Origin: Gigaspora rosea
Taxonomy: Eukaryota > Glomeromycota > Glomeromycetes > Diversisporales > Gigasporaceae
Assembly (NCBI GenBank): GCA_003550325.1
Contig: QKWP01000353.1
Coordinates: 73,406-137,405 of the forward strand
Reading direction: 5' to 3'
Length of the DNA stretch: 64,000 nucleotides
Positions 33,905 through 46,399 of this stretch are shown piece by piece (position 1 is the stretch's first letter; each line of letters opens with the position of its first letter). Both the position numbers and the translations under genes were made by a program. The notes under the pieces are model-generated. The model was not told the origin of the DNA. It made no database searches and saw only the letters and a program-made list of their open reading frames with translations.

Positions 33905-36000
33905 ATTCAAATCCTTATATTCATTCTTTTCAATTCCAAATCTCTACTAGCATCACACATCTTCGCCAATTTGTAATAATAGATCAATGCTTATATTCAT
34001 CTTTTCATCTCCAACTCGATTAAATTAATAAAAATTTCTTATCTAGGTTATGCATTTTATTAGCATTTCTATCACTTGAAAATAAATGAATGCCTTATTT
34101 TCATCCTTAACTCCAATTCCCATAATTCTGTTCTAGAGTTAACACTTGGATCTGGATTTAATCATTTATATCCGGGTTTAGCCATTAGATCTGGATATAG
34201 ATGTAAGATCCAGATTTAAATATGCAGGCACATTGCCTCAGTCCACTCACAAATCTGTTTCAGATATATTGTGACAATATTAAATATCATTGTAAATCCA
34301 GATCTTACAATTAAATCCGGGTCAAACTGTTAAATCTGAATCTAACAATTAAATCCGGGTATAAATGATTAAATCCGGATCCAAGTATTAACTCTATTCT
34401 GTTCATCCTTTCCAACACCAACTCCTTCATTGAATGCTTTCTGTTCATTCTTTTTAACTCCAATACCTTCGTCGAATGCCTTCTGTTCATTCTTTTCAAC
34501 TCCAGTTCCTTCTTCAAATGCCTTCTGTTCATCTTTTCCAATTCATAAAAATATCCAAAGATAATGTTTGATAATATATGAATGCTTTATGCTCATCCTT
34601 TTATCTCAAATTCCATTAAATCAATACAAATTTCTTACCTAGGCTATGCATTCTATTAGCGTTTTCTATCGCAGCAGATTCTTGAAAATAAATAAAGGTC
34701 TTATTCTTATGTTCATCCTTTTCAACCTGTAAAAAAAATTTTCTGAATATTTCTGTTATTTCTTGTGAACACTGTGAATCTGCAACATGAAATGACAAAA
34801 TCTAAACAGGCTAAATAATTTCCATGATTTGAGGTTAAATTTTGTGGATATTCAGCATAGAATGTAAAACGTAGATCAACTTTTTATAGGGCCAGCTCCA
34901 ATTCTCTCTTCAACTAATATCTTACCTACATCATAAAAATCCAACATTAATCTTCTACTAGCATCAGCTTTCTCTGCCAATTTTTTATAATATATGAAGT
35001 TTCCAATTCTATTAAATTATTACGATTTTCTTACCTAGGTTATGCGCTCCATCATCGTTTTATATCGCTGCAGATTCTTGAAAATAAATGAATGCCTTAT
35101 GTTAATCCTTTTCAACTCCAATTCCCTCGTTGAATGCCTTATGTTCATCCTTTTCAACTCCAATTCCTTCATCGAATGTCTTCTGTATATCCTTTTCAAC
35201 TCCAACACCCTTGTCATAAAAATATCGTTCCAGTAGGTCACCAATCTCTGCTAATATATGAATGCTTTATGTTATTCTTTTTACCTTCAATTCCATTAAA
35301 TTAATACAAATTTCTTACCTCGGTTATATGTTCCATCAGCGTTTCTATCACTACAGACTCTTTAAAATAAATGAATGCCTTTGTTCATCCTCTCAACTTT
35401 AATTCCTTCATCATAGTAATATCCAACATTAACAGTTTCACTAGCGTCACCCATTTCTGTTGATTTTGGATAATAGATGAATGTTTATGTTAATCTTTTT
35501 CAACTCCAATTCCATTAACACAATTTTTTTTACCTTAATTATAGGTTACATCAACATTTCAATCTCTGCGGATTTTTGAAAATAAATGAATGCTTTATGT
35601 TCATCTTTTCAAATCCAATTCCATTTAATAAATTCTTATCTGGATTTAAATGTTCCATCAGCATCCACCATCTCTACAAATTTTTGAAATGAATGAATGC
35701 TTAGTTGTTTATTTTTTAACTCCAATTCCTTTATCATAACAATATCTTTAAATATCCCACTAATAGCACTCATGCCTGCTGATTTTTGGATAATAGATGA
35801 ACGCTTTATGTTCATTCTTTTCAAATTCCAATTACATTAAAACAACAATTTTCTTACCTGGGCTTGTATGTTCTATTAGCATTCCCTGTTCCCCATCTCT
35901 GCTGATTTTTTGAAAATGGATCAATCTCTTACGTTCATCCTTTTCACCTCCACTTTTCATTGTCATAACAATATCCAACATTATAGTTTCATATTAACAT
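33905..36000 (-). pseudogene. Tandem Sel1-repeat relic with repeated splice donors
   Basis: The minus strand carries many fragments of Sel1 coding sequence (EKDEHKAFIYFQKSAE-like, EGIGVEKDE-like), each in a different frame. At least seven units end in the same way, a ggtaag-type 5' splice site following a cataacctag-like codon run (plus-strand cttacctaggttatgc near 34040, 34635, 35030, 35315, 35540, 35635, 35860). The ancestral gene thus seems to have had one intron per repeat, amplified as an exon-intron unit of roughly 200-400 bases. The short frames at 34311-34541, 34616-34798, 35035-35244 and 35636-35824 are pieces or shadows of it. An element is inserted at 34134-34396. No kinase part is attached. 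Beyond repair as read. Confidence 0.75.
34134..34396. mobile_element. hAT-type miniature element (263 bp) inside the Sel1 relic
   Basis: Inverted ends tagagttaacacttggatct... and their complement at the right (over 70 bp) are flanked by the perfect 8-bp direct repeat TTCTGTTC (34126-34133 and 34397-34404). The interior repeats attaaatccgg/ccggatttaat. The host Sel1 codons continue on both sides. Confidence 0.9.
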
Positions 36001-36212
36001 TAAAGTAGTCAGTGTAGCGTTCTTGCAAAATGCGTTTGCAAATACTCGATGGCAAAGTCCACCAAACTGATAAATCTAATGGCCAATGGACGCGAAAACA
36101 CACCAACGAAAAGCCCACCGGAAAGGACTCTAAAATCGACATGTCTAAAAATTATATTTTCAACCCTTTGTAGCATTCAGCTTCTGGTTATGATAAAAAG
36201 ATCAAAACTTAC

Positions 36213-36278
36213 CTTCAGCAGATTTAAAATACGCTCAATGTCTTCTTTCTCCTTTCTCCGTGACAGTGCCGACGCCAT
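36213..36278 (-). CDS. Orphan first exon (22 codons) with perfect GTAAGT donor
   Basis: The minus strand reads MASALSRRKEKEDIERILNL followed by LK, ending in phase 0 directly before gtaagt (36212-36207). The surrounding 36010-36370 is GC-richer than its neighbours, as in genuine genes. Charged residues suggest a helix; a start like that of some ArfGAP proteins is imaginable but rests on very few residues. No matching second exon is visible downstream (towards lower coordinates), where the Sel1 relic begins, so the rest of the gene is lost or rearranged. Confidence 0.4.
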
Positions 36279-36829
36279 AGTGACAGCAAGACCCAAAACT
36301 TCCACTCATACTTTCTTTTCATCCTTTGCACTCAGAAACTTTATATTGTAAAAATATCGAATCTAAAGAGAAACCAGTAAGTTACTTTAATAATGAATAT
36401 TTACCTATTTTATTTTCGCAAATACCTTCTTCTACAGTATACGTTAAGAATGAAGTCCAAGATCTTTGTGTATAATGGAAAGAGCCACCAATCTTGAGGA
36501 AGGGCCCTATAACGACCAAGGAACCTAAGTGATAACAACAAAGGAAGATTCGGCGACTATACTTCACAACCAAAAGCAAAAAAAAAAAATAATAATATAA
36601 AAAAAGATACCGGTAATAATTGCGCAAGAATGACAATCTAGAAAATTCTCTATTAGATATCTGCACGGTAAATCTTGATAAATCTATTTTTAGATTATAG
36701 CGTCAAAAGCTTTTAACCGCTGTATCGCAAAAATTTATTAAGTGATCAGACTTTCATTATTAAGTAAAAAATGTTGGGCTTTAAATTTTACACCTGATCT
36801 ATCAGACAGGTTAATTTTCAAAAAAAAGT
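36279..36829. other. Stretch upstream of the orphan exon
   Basis: 36382-36666 on the minus strand is an open frame of 94 aa with a hydrophobic middle but no recognisable motif. A ttacacctgatctatcagac block at 36790 is a core-family relic. Confidence 0.3.
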
Positions 36830-37060
36830 GAAATTCCTTGGTTTCTACTTTTGATGCCCCATATTACCTTTAATATGTATTATTTTATAAAATGAGGTGC
36901 TATTATATGATATGATATAATATGCTACTTAATATAATAATTTTTGTACTACTTTTTACTGTGCTATTCCATACAATGCACCTGTATGTATCACTTAGAC
37001 TGTGCTATTTGGTTGTTTCCAATACCAACTTATACCATATCCCAAGCACCTTTTTATAGA
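36830..37060. repeat. CTATAAAA-end repeat with reiterated GTGCTATT motif
   Basis: ttttataaaatgaggtgcta at 36883 and its counterpart gcacctttttatagaaa at 37046 bracket copies of gtgctattccat-like motifs. The ends resemble those of 3289-3655, but the internal motif is different and AT-rich. The preceding 36830-36872 is the inverse of 27643-27690. Confidence 0.5.
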
Positions 37061-38600
37061 AATTGGCTTTATGCACATATATTTTTTTTTAAAAAGTGTT
37101 AGATTTTTTAAAAAATTTTAACCTGATAATTATATGTTGGCCAAAAGAAATTGCTTTACTTGATTTATAATACAATTAAATAAAAAGGTCAACAAAAACA
37201 ATAAATATTGTATTTGTTATCTAGACAAAAATGTTACTTCCTTTAAAAAGACACTTGAAAAGAAATTTATAAAAAAAAACTAAGTAATTAAATATCTTTG
37301 GTTTTGTTGATATTTTTGGACTATATATGGCAAAGAAAGAAAAACAAAATTTTAGATAGAGAAGGTCTACCAGGACCATCAAACAACCTGTTAGAAAATT
37401 CAGAAGCTAACAAAGAATTAGTCTGCAATATTAATAAAAATAATAGTGAATATATGTATATAAATTTTTTTATTTGGTTTATGTTTCAAGAAATTAATTC
37501 TAAACTATTTTATTACTGTATGTTTTCAAATATAAGCAAAGCTACCTCTCTTATTTTTTTAAAATTTTTAAAGAAATCATTAGCAGTTGCTACATAAAAA
37601 AAGTTCAAATTTTACTAAGTAAATCTCAAAAGTGCCATTATGTAAAGTTGTTCAAAACATCGAAATACCCTTAAGCAAACATTTAGTGCACTTGGACAAC
37701 TTTTTATTAGTATGATTTTTAATTTTTCAAAAAATTTAACAATCTGAAAATAAGCTACCCATATTTTTTTATGTAACTTTTTGACCAAAAAGGTTAGCTT
37801 ATTTTTGGAAACATACAGTAATAAAGATAAAAATATAGAAACTGCAAGAATTTCAAGTTTGTTACAAATATTATCAACTTGTAAAATAAGCATTAGTTTT
37901 ATTGTATTGCATCAAAATGGTGAAAACTAATATACAATATTTAGGCTGTTCTTTAAAAAATGCTAAAAAATTACAATTTAATAATTATTAAAAACAAAGA
38001 GCACAAGATCAAAACATTATTAGCCATAATAAACTTTGCAATAGCAAAGATAATAAATTATTAACAACTATTACAAATAGGTGATTATTTTAATGTGTTA
38101 AACAAAAAAACAGACAAGAAAGAATATGCTTTTCTTGCTTTATGCTTTGCTAAAAGTATTTTAAATACTGCATTAAATGATATTGTTTATATATCACAAG
38201 CCAGATAAAAACTAGTAAATATAAAATTATTGTACCTTTAATAGATGAACTAATAATATAAACCAATATCTTATTGGAAGTTTATTAATTACAAATAATA
38301 GTAAAACACTAATTTGAGATGCAGTAGATATTAGTAGTCAATATGCAAAAATTGAAAAAATAATAAATTTACTAAGAATCTTTTAATTACCTTAAAGAAA
38401 CACGGATTATAGTAATTGTATTAGAACAGAGAATGTCTTAGTCTATGCAGCTTCACAATTAGTTAATAATCATCTATTATATTAAAGCACAAATATCTGT
38501 CTATGATGCTATTTACTAATTAGAAGGTTCAATATTATAATTTCTATTTTATGACAAAAAGTTAACAGATCAAAAAGGCAATATAAGCAGTAGCTGCAGG
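37061..38600. other. AT-rich region with decayed coding sequence
   Basis: Plus-strand frames such as 37298-37597 (REGLPGPSNNLLENSEAN) and a segment near 38080-38210 (IGDYFNVLNKKTDKKEYAFL) look like remnants of a protein-coding element but cannot be assigned. The GLPGP-type motif faintly recurs near 42930 and 59065. Confidence 0.3.
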
Positions 38601-39135
38601 CAGAGAAGAATATTTAATGTTCTTAATGTTCTCAAGAACATTCAAAAAAATTTGAGAACACTATATTTTAAAATAATGTTCTCTTTTAAGAACAAACTAA
38701 AAACATTAAATTTATAATTTATGTTCTCATAAAATGTATATAAAATTAAAGAGTCTGCTATTTATCACTACTAGTGATTATTACTAGTATTATATAAATA
38801 TAATCAGCCAATAGTATATTATATGTATGTTTATTATTGTAAATATAATAATAGAATTTTTATAATAATTTAAAATACTAGAGTTAGCAATTCAGGTTGC
38901 TTAATTATTTTTTAATGATCAAAGTTAATAGTCTTTATAAAAAATTTAATTTTCAACAAGCTTATGATTTTTAGACCAAATTTCCTTATTTCAATTTAGT
39001 TTATTTAAATATTATATTATTTAAAAATATTATTTTAAAAAATTATTATATTGCACAGAAAATTTTTTTAAGAACATAAAATTATAAATATATGTTCTCA
39101 AAGAACAAAAAAAATTTTTAAAAAATTCTTTACTA
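38601..39135. mobile_element. hAT-type element with reiterated TGTTCTCAAGAACA motifs (535 bp)
   Basis: Ends cagagaagaatattt and (inverted) attctttacta align as diverged hAT termini (CAGNG/TAGNA). Near-identical 8-bp direct repeats GCTGCAGG (38593-38600) and GCTGCAAG (39136-39143) flank it. Palindromic tgttctc...gagaaca motifs are repeated near both ends. Confidence 0.7.
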
Positions 39136-39143
39136 GCTGCAAG

Positions 39144-39869
39144 AACACCAACTAGATAGAAAGTTAGATTGCAACAAATAATTAGCAAAATATTTGCATC
39201 GATGTTAATAAAGAATCATATTGTAGTAAGTATAAAACAAAAAAAGGCAAAATTGAGAGCCAAAGCCTATTTGCATTTAGAGAACATATTTTTGGGCTTC
39301 ACACCTGATCCTATCCATCTAGTGAATACAGCTATTTTTGTAGTAAATACAAATTCTTTGTAACTATAGCCAGTTGCTTTTAATGCTAAATATCACAATT
39401 CTCTTAAAAAAATTCTGATTAATAGCTAGCTTGATTTATGCAAATAGGAAACTACCAGCTGATGTTTGCATCACTAATTTAATTCCTAAAATTATAAAAT
39501 GATGCCCGTATGCAAATGTCCCCTTTAAACTATCTGATTGGACAATCTTGCATATATGTGCATAAACTCATAAAATCTAAATCAACTAACTTTATAAGGA
39601 TTATGATCATTGGTAACTGTAATTATGTATGATTTATGTCGTCATAATTTGTAATTGATAAATTAATAATCAAAAAAAAATGCGTGAAAATTTAAATGTG
39701 AAAATCAAGAATACAGGAACGATCGGATATTTTTATTCACACTCGATTGACATCTATGATTTTTAAAATTCGATTTTCGTCCGTTATGCATATTTTATGG
39801 ATGTTAGATTAACTAATATGTAGATAACCTTAATAACATGCGTTAGCGAGTCGCATGCTGTGTATCGCT
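39144..39869. other. Stretch without recognised gene
   Basis: The plus frame 39169-39363 has no motif; an isolated cacacctgatcctatccatc block at 39301 resembles core-family sequence. Confidence 0.3.
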
Positions 39870-40850
39870 GAAATAGCAAGGTAAACTGAATTTTTACAGT
39901 ATCTCATGGTAGAAATCATAATAATTTTCAATGCAAACTAACACAACCTTAAAGTAATTCATAATACAGACTCAACATTAAATATCTATTGTGCGTTGAA
40001 TAGGTTTATAACAGAATTTTTTATAGTAATTCACAATAATTCTAATACAAGCTAACTTTCATTAACAGAATAGTTTTATAGTAGCTCACCAATGCAAGCT
40101 AAAAACTTCGACTAATTCAAATTTAGCCCCACAAAAATCAAAATGCAACTAACTCGACCACATTGTGGTTTCCAGAATAGCAGGCAAGTGATTAAAATTT
40201 TCTTATGTAACTCATTAGAAATCGTAAAAATTCTATGCAAAAACAAAACTTACACAACTTTAAATTACATACAGTTGTCACCGGAATAGCAAATAATTTC
40301 AAAAAAGAATGGTTTGCTGTAACTCTTGATGAAAATTATAGTAATTGCAATGCAAACCAACTTTAAACTTTATACTGCATTATCGTTCTTTTTGATTTGT
40401 TTAATTTAATCACTATATGATTGTTTTTTACGAGTTCTACGATTACAATACAAGCAATTAACTGAATTCGTTATATTTTCAGAATCCATTTGTTATATTT
40501 AATATAGTAAATAGGATCTGAAAAATGTAACATTATATGTATCGTAATCGTGGGGCTCAGAGCTTGCAAACTGATCAAATTGAAAAGAGCGCTAATAAGT
40601 TCTGTAACAAATCGTTTTTTAATAGAACTAACAGTAATTTAATTGCAAATCGGCTCAACGATAGTAACATACTGAGATAATTGGTAAGTTTTGTAACAGA
40701 ATTGTTTACCGTAACTTGTGATAATTCTGATGAAGCTAACTCAACCTTAAACACAAACTGGAATAGCGAGCAAGTTTCGTAAGAGAATTTTTACAAATTT
40801 ATGGTAGAAATCATAGTAATTCAAATGCACACCAACTAAGCCGCATTGAT
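39870..40850 (-). repeat. Dispersed satellite, cluster 3 (inverted)
   Basis: At least seven diverged units carry, on the plus strand, ttacagtatctcatggtaga, aatcataataatt, aatgcaaactaac and caaccttaaa, the reverse complement of the units at 22840-23290. Confidence 0.65.
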
Positions 40851-40855
40851 TAATT

Positions 40856-40893
40856 GAAAAAATCAGGGGCACCATGGGCGCCCCGATTTTTTC
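40856..40893. repeat. GC-rich imperfect hairpin
   Basis: gaaaaaatcaggggcacc and gcgccccgattttttc pair over 15 of 19 positions around catg. It stands out in AT-rich sequence and follows the satellite cluster directly. It could be an element end; a function is not evident. Confidence 0.5.
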
Positions 40894-40894
40894 T

Positions 40895-41459
40895 TCTTGT
40901 ACTATATATATTAATAGAACTAGCATTTTCTGCTAATATCAATAAAGCATTTCTAATAAATTTATTTGGCTAATATGCATCCAATAAATATATATTTACT
41001 GTGTATAGTTTTTTTAATGATATAAATTACTTATTATTATCAAACTTTATATTATACTTGTAGTTATCTTAGGGTAATCTTATCCTAAACTCAGGGTTTA
41101 CATTAATAACCTAAACCCAAAAAGGTCTATATTAAGACAATTAATTTAATTCTAGATCCATATCTCTGATCCAGGTTGGGATCATGTGATCATATGATCA
41201 CTTATTTGTGCAGTTAATACAACTCCTAAAAAGGAAATAGCCAATCAGAGAGTGCAAATTTTGCTATTCCAGATCTGCTTAACAATGAATCCCAATATGC
41301 ATACAAGAAACAAAAAAAAGTAAAAATATGCAAAAACTAATTTTTAAATCGATTTTGGTACACTAATTAAAAAATGATGGTAATGGAATTTTAAATATAG
41401 TGAACATCACTCTAACACAATAGCCTCTAACATTAAGCCCTAACCCTAAATTTTTATCT
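40895..41459. other. Spacer with a perfect GTGATCATATGATCAC palindrome
   Basis: The 16-bp palindrome is at 41186-41201. aagccctaaccctaaa near 41432 is another telomere-like motif. No gene. Confidence 0.4.
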
Positions 41460-41950
41460 AGCACACTTACAAAATCAGGGTTTTATTATTTTTAAAATAT
41501 TTGTTTTTTTAATCTTTTTTTTTAATTATTCAGTTTTTTTTAATTGGTATTTTTTTTAATTATTCATTTTTTTGGTAAATTGTTTTTTTTTTAAAATTTT
41601 ATTATTATTTTTTCTTTTATAAATTATTTTTTAATTCAGTTTTTTTTCTTTTACAGTTTTAATTTATTTATTTATTTTTATTATTTATTTTTTTTCTTTA
41701 AATTATTTTTTAAATTATTTATTTTTTTTATTTAATTTTTTTTAAGTTATTTTCTTATTTTATTTTTACTTTTAAGCTTTTTTATTAAATCGTTTTATTC
41801 TTTTTTTAAATTATTTATTTTTAATTTTTAATTTTCTTTAAATTATTTATTTATTTTTTTTTTAATTTGTTATATAGTATTTTATTTTATTTTATTTATT
41901 TATTTTAAATTATTTATTTTAAATTATTTTTTTTTATTTTTAGAAAAATA
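41460..41950. repeat. T-rich low-complexity tract
   Basis: Nearly 500 bases consist almost only of T and A on this strand (tttttttaattatt-like), with T strongly dominant. Confidence 0.85.
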
Positions 41951-42329
41951 ATTATCAAACCAAGATTGGGAAAATACAAAACCAGGCATTGAATGTAGCT
42001 AATAATAAAATACAAGGGATTAATGAAAGATACAAGCTATGTATTAACCCATTAAAAGATGCATTAACCAATTATCAGAACAACTACTACAAATAATACA
42101 AAATTATTGTGCTATGTCCTATTAATTACCTAATAATATTAGCATGTTATGCTCCAAACTTCTATATCCTATACTAACTATTATTCTATGTTCTATAAAA
42201 TTATCATAATATACCTATACTATCTATTGTATTAAGTTTATTTTAACTATCGCAATCTGTTACTTCAACTATCACAAATGTTCATTTCGACTATCGTAAT
42301 ATATTCGTTTCAAGTATCGCAATATATTT

Positions 42330-43330
42330 GTTTTAACAAAAAAAATATCAGTACTGTAAATTGAAAAAAAAATATAACACATAGCAAAAAAAAACTTACC
42401 ATAGGTGCCAAAAAAATATTTCAAGAACATACTCTAAAGAAAAATTATAAGAAAAGAAAAAGCAAGCACTATAAAGCAAAAAACCCCCAGAATCCACATA
42501 ATAAAAATTAAATGAAAGCACCAAAGAAATCTTTCAGATACCTTAAACTTAAAGAAAAAAGCATTAGTATCATAAAACAAAAAAAAATTGAACTTACTGA
42601 ACAAACAGACTTACCAGAAAAATACTTAAAGAACCCAGAATCATAAAAAAAGTTTGGAAATATTAAAAGAACAAAACCTGAATCTAAAGAGAATCACCAA
42701 AAAGAAATGTTAGTGCAAAGAAAAACCTCAAGACAAACCACTTTAAGAAAAAAATAGAACCTACTTAATGAAGAACAAACAGTAAACAAAAAACTCGCCA
42801 AGAACGACAATCCACAGAACAATGAAAAACTTAAAGATGATACCTGCAACAATATTTGCGATAAAACCAATGACGACTCTAATAGCACAATTTCTAAAGA
42901 AATACCACAATTACTCCAAGTGTCTAGAACAGGACCCCAAAATATACATAGATAGGTTAGGTTAATTATAGAGTTACTAAAAAAGGAAAAATCTGCAAAA
43001 AACTTTAAAAATAAGCAAATAATTACTATAAATAGCATAAAAAACCTCAAAAATAAACAAACTTATGCCTGATCTATCTATTATATTTCGGGTCCTGCTA
43101 GAACAAACTAACTACAAAAATTAATAAGAAATAAGGAAAAAGTAAATCAATATTAAAATGATAAAAAACAGTAAAAATAAAAAAATACCAAAAGCGACAA
43201 AAAAGGTACTAAAATTGAATGCACTATGATTTTAAAAGAATAACGAAATGATGACTTTAAAGGTGATTCCAACAATGTCGAAATAACAAAAAAAGTTATA
43301 CTGTAAACAAAAAAATAAATATAAATATAA
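42330..43330 (+). other. A-rich strand-asymmetric region, possible decayed ORF
   Basis: The plus strand is very rich in A, and in one frame the stretch from about 42600 to 42960 yields lysine/asparagine-rich charged sequence (NEEQTVNKKLAKNDNP, ISKEIPQLLQVSRTGPQNIH) interrupted by stops. The minus ORF 42694-43050 is its shadow. A similar A-rich stretch is at 56950-58080. It may be the remnant of a transposable-element protein; no domain was identified. Confidence 0.3.
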
Positions 43331-44287
43331 AAAAGATTAGATTATCCAGTACACAATTATTACTAAGGAGTGTTGATATCTATGTGCCCAAAAAATTTTA
43401 CCTACATTATGTATCTGTCTGCAGACAGGGGTGCACAGGCATAGGTTAAAAAAATATTTAATATAAATCTCTATAAGGTTTATATTATTAATATAAAACC
43501 TAGGTCTAGGTTAAGGTTTTTCATTATTTTATTGTTGTTGCAAATTATCTTGTTATTAGTATTATATAGTTACTTGTATAGTGATTATATTTGTATATAC
43601 TTTGTAATAGTTCAATTAGCTAGAGTAGCACAAGCCATAACAGTGTTGTGCTCAGGTTCTATTTTTTTATTATTTGATTATTATTATATTTCTATTTTTA
43701 GCATTGAGATCAATATTACTAAAACAAAATATTGAAAAATTAAAAAAAATCAAAGATATAAAACATTAAAAGATTCAAAAGATATAAAAGATTAAAAAGA
43801 TTCCAAAGCTTGAAAATGAACTTATTTAATTGATTTTAGTCTAAAATTAAAAAGTATATAAAGACCTTACAATTATTTCAATAAATTTTAACTAAGTTAA
43901 GTTCTAAAAACTTTGAAATCATATATAGTAGAAGTTAGTCTCTAAACAATCTTCTTTTTATTGTAGAATCCTTTGTGATACTCAAAACCTATATTCATAG
44001 TTGATAAAAAAAAAATTGTAAAAAGTATTGATTAGTAATCAACCGTTTATATATAAATTCATAAATTATGCTATTGATTATCTCATTTATCGAATAATTT
44101 GATTCCTGTGATTTTGCATTATTTCACATGATCATGAAACATTGTGAATGAAGTTCACGATTAAAATTGAATAACCCAACCTTTTCATACTCTACTAACA
44201 GGAAGAAGTTGATATGTAGAACTAAATTAGACTATGAAAAATAATAGTACAATTAACCCAAAAGAAAGATACTAATTATCCAAATTT
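43331..44287. other. AT-rich region, nothing firm
   Basis: Contains the 14-bp palindrome ctgtctgcagacag near 43417. The plus frame 43532-43735 is a hydrophobic composition artefact. Confidence 0.3.
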
Positions 44288-44407
44288 GTTGCAACAAGAT
44301 TCTATGAACCTCTAGACCCAGACCAATCTTTCGCATCTCTTTCTGTCTACAAGTTCAAGGATCTAAGAGTCTTGAACGACTGTTATACTAGTTTAGTTAA
44401 GTTATAG
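44288..44407 (+). pseudogene. Unidentified coding fragment
   Basis: An open stretch reads FVATRFYEPLDPDQSFASLS, VYKFKDLRVLNDCYTSLVKL and stops at TAG. Its codon and amino-acid use is balanced, quite unlike the AT-driven frames around it, so it is probably a piece of a real gene. No start codon or splice context is evident, and I do not recognise the family. Confidence 0.3.
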
Positions 44408-44409
44408 TA

Positions 44410-46380
44410 GTAGTAATTAAAGTATTCCAAGCTTATACTTCTGGTTTTACCTCTACAGTATATGTATATAATTGTTAAATAAGTAGCTATGCAACTTAAT
44501 TGTGCAAACCATGAGCACAAAAATATGAAATTTAAAGAAAACTTTGAAATTGTGTTAGACTTATACATGTTATAGATACTTTAGTTTTGACAAATACACT
44601 TTGGCATTGAATTTTGATGTAGAAGTTCTAAATTATCTCAGCAATTTCATATTAAAAATTAGTGCTAAAACACTATCAGCTGAGCTAAATAGTTTCTACA
44701 ACTTGCATAGTCAGACTTGGAACACAAAGCACAATTGATTTATATAAACATATTAAATAAATATAACAAACAATAAAATATTAAAATAATGATCTTATTT
44801 AAATACATTAAACTTTTGATATAGACAAGTATTATACCAGGTGATTCTAGTTTATTATTAAATTAAATAATATATTTTTTTATAATATAGATTTGTTTTA
44901 TTTTAGACATTGTTTTTAGATTGATTTATTGTAATAAGGTTTTGCCCAGTTTTGCACACTAGGTCAACTTTTACTTTGAAATTATTTTTAAAGAATCTTT
45001 AGTCTTTATATAGTATAAAAAATGCTATTATAGATGTGTCAGCATTTTTTAATAATAAAAATTATTTATATCGAATTGGCAAATTTTAAATTGAACAGAA
45101 AACAATCTACTGGATCTACTGTCTTCCTCCTCTATAATCACCTCTTTACAATCACAACCTTTATATAATCACATAAATTTTTAATTCAATTTTTTTATTT
45201 ATAATATATCTATATATAATTACAATTTACTATAATCACTACTATACAAATATAGTATTAATAAATATATATACATATATAATATTATTCTATATCAAAT
45301 ATAATTACATTAAAACAAATAGATTAATTATTATGATAATTTTTTAGCAAATATGAGTTAAGTTTTTAATTAACAAGAATATATCTAGTACATTAAAACT
45401 TACACTAACTTGCTATAAAACTATCTATACTAAATTCTATCATAATATTTTGATACACAAAAACTAATTATATTTTGCATAGCTCACTGCAATTGCCCAA
45501 TGCATTTCTTATTATTTTTAATAAGCATTCTATAATTAATTGAAGTTTTATGGCTTTGACTAATAATGCTTAATGAAACTATTTTTGCATAGTAAAATAG
45601 TTTCATCTATGGTTTATCAACGAAACTTAACTATTGACAAAACAATAGATGATTGATGAAATACAAATGATTGATGAGATGGTTCAAAATCAGTCTATGT
45701 AAAGTTTTATTGATACAGTGAATTTATTGAAAATTTTAAGATTTGCTAATAGAGTGAATCACTATAACAAAAGTTATTGTACAGTTCTTTATAATATAAT
45801 GTAAATTCCAAATATATTATGTATATATTGTTCTAAAAAAATATAAGTTCTTGAATTATAAAATAAAAATTCTTTCATTTAAAAAGGATAATATGACAAA
45901 ATAAATGTTCATTAGTTTGAGTATTCACTCTAAATTTTCTATCCTTCTGAATCATCATACAAAATCTCTTAAAAAGATAAAATTTTTGTTTTATGCCTGT
46001 ATTACACAGAAGAGTCAGTTCTTACATATATTAAATCTACACATCAAAATTTTCATGTAACCCATTTAAGTCCAGGAGATGAAAATTAAACTTATGTTTT
46101 TTTGTGAACTTCAAATATATTTGTCTTTACGAAATAATAATATAATCATTTCATTAAAGTACTGTTGCTTGTTCACTGGCTAATAATAATACATAACATG
46201 AACTTCTTATTTTACAGTACCTAGGTAACAACAATTAATCAAAATTTTTAATATATCGATACTTTATTCAGTCTTCAAACTTAAACCTATCTTTATTATA
46301 GTTTTGTATTATACCAAAAATAAAAAGACTTTTTTAAATTATATTCTATCACTCCTTTTACATCTTTGGTAAAAAAAATG
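44410..46380. other. AT-rich region without recognised genes
   Basis: Includes reiterated tataatcac motifs near 45130-45240 and attgatgaaatacaaatgat-type motifs near 45610-45680 resembling the ends of 23310-24600. Confidence 0.35.
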
Positions 46381-46399
46381 TGAAAACATAATTTTACCT

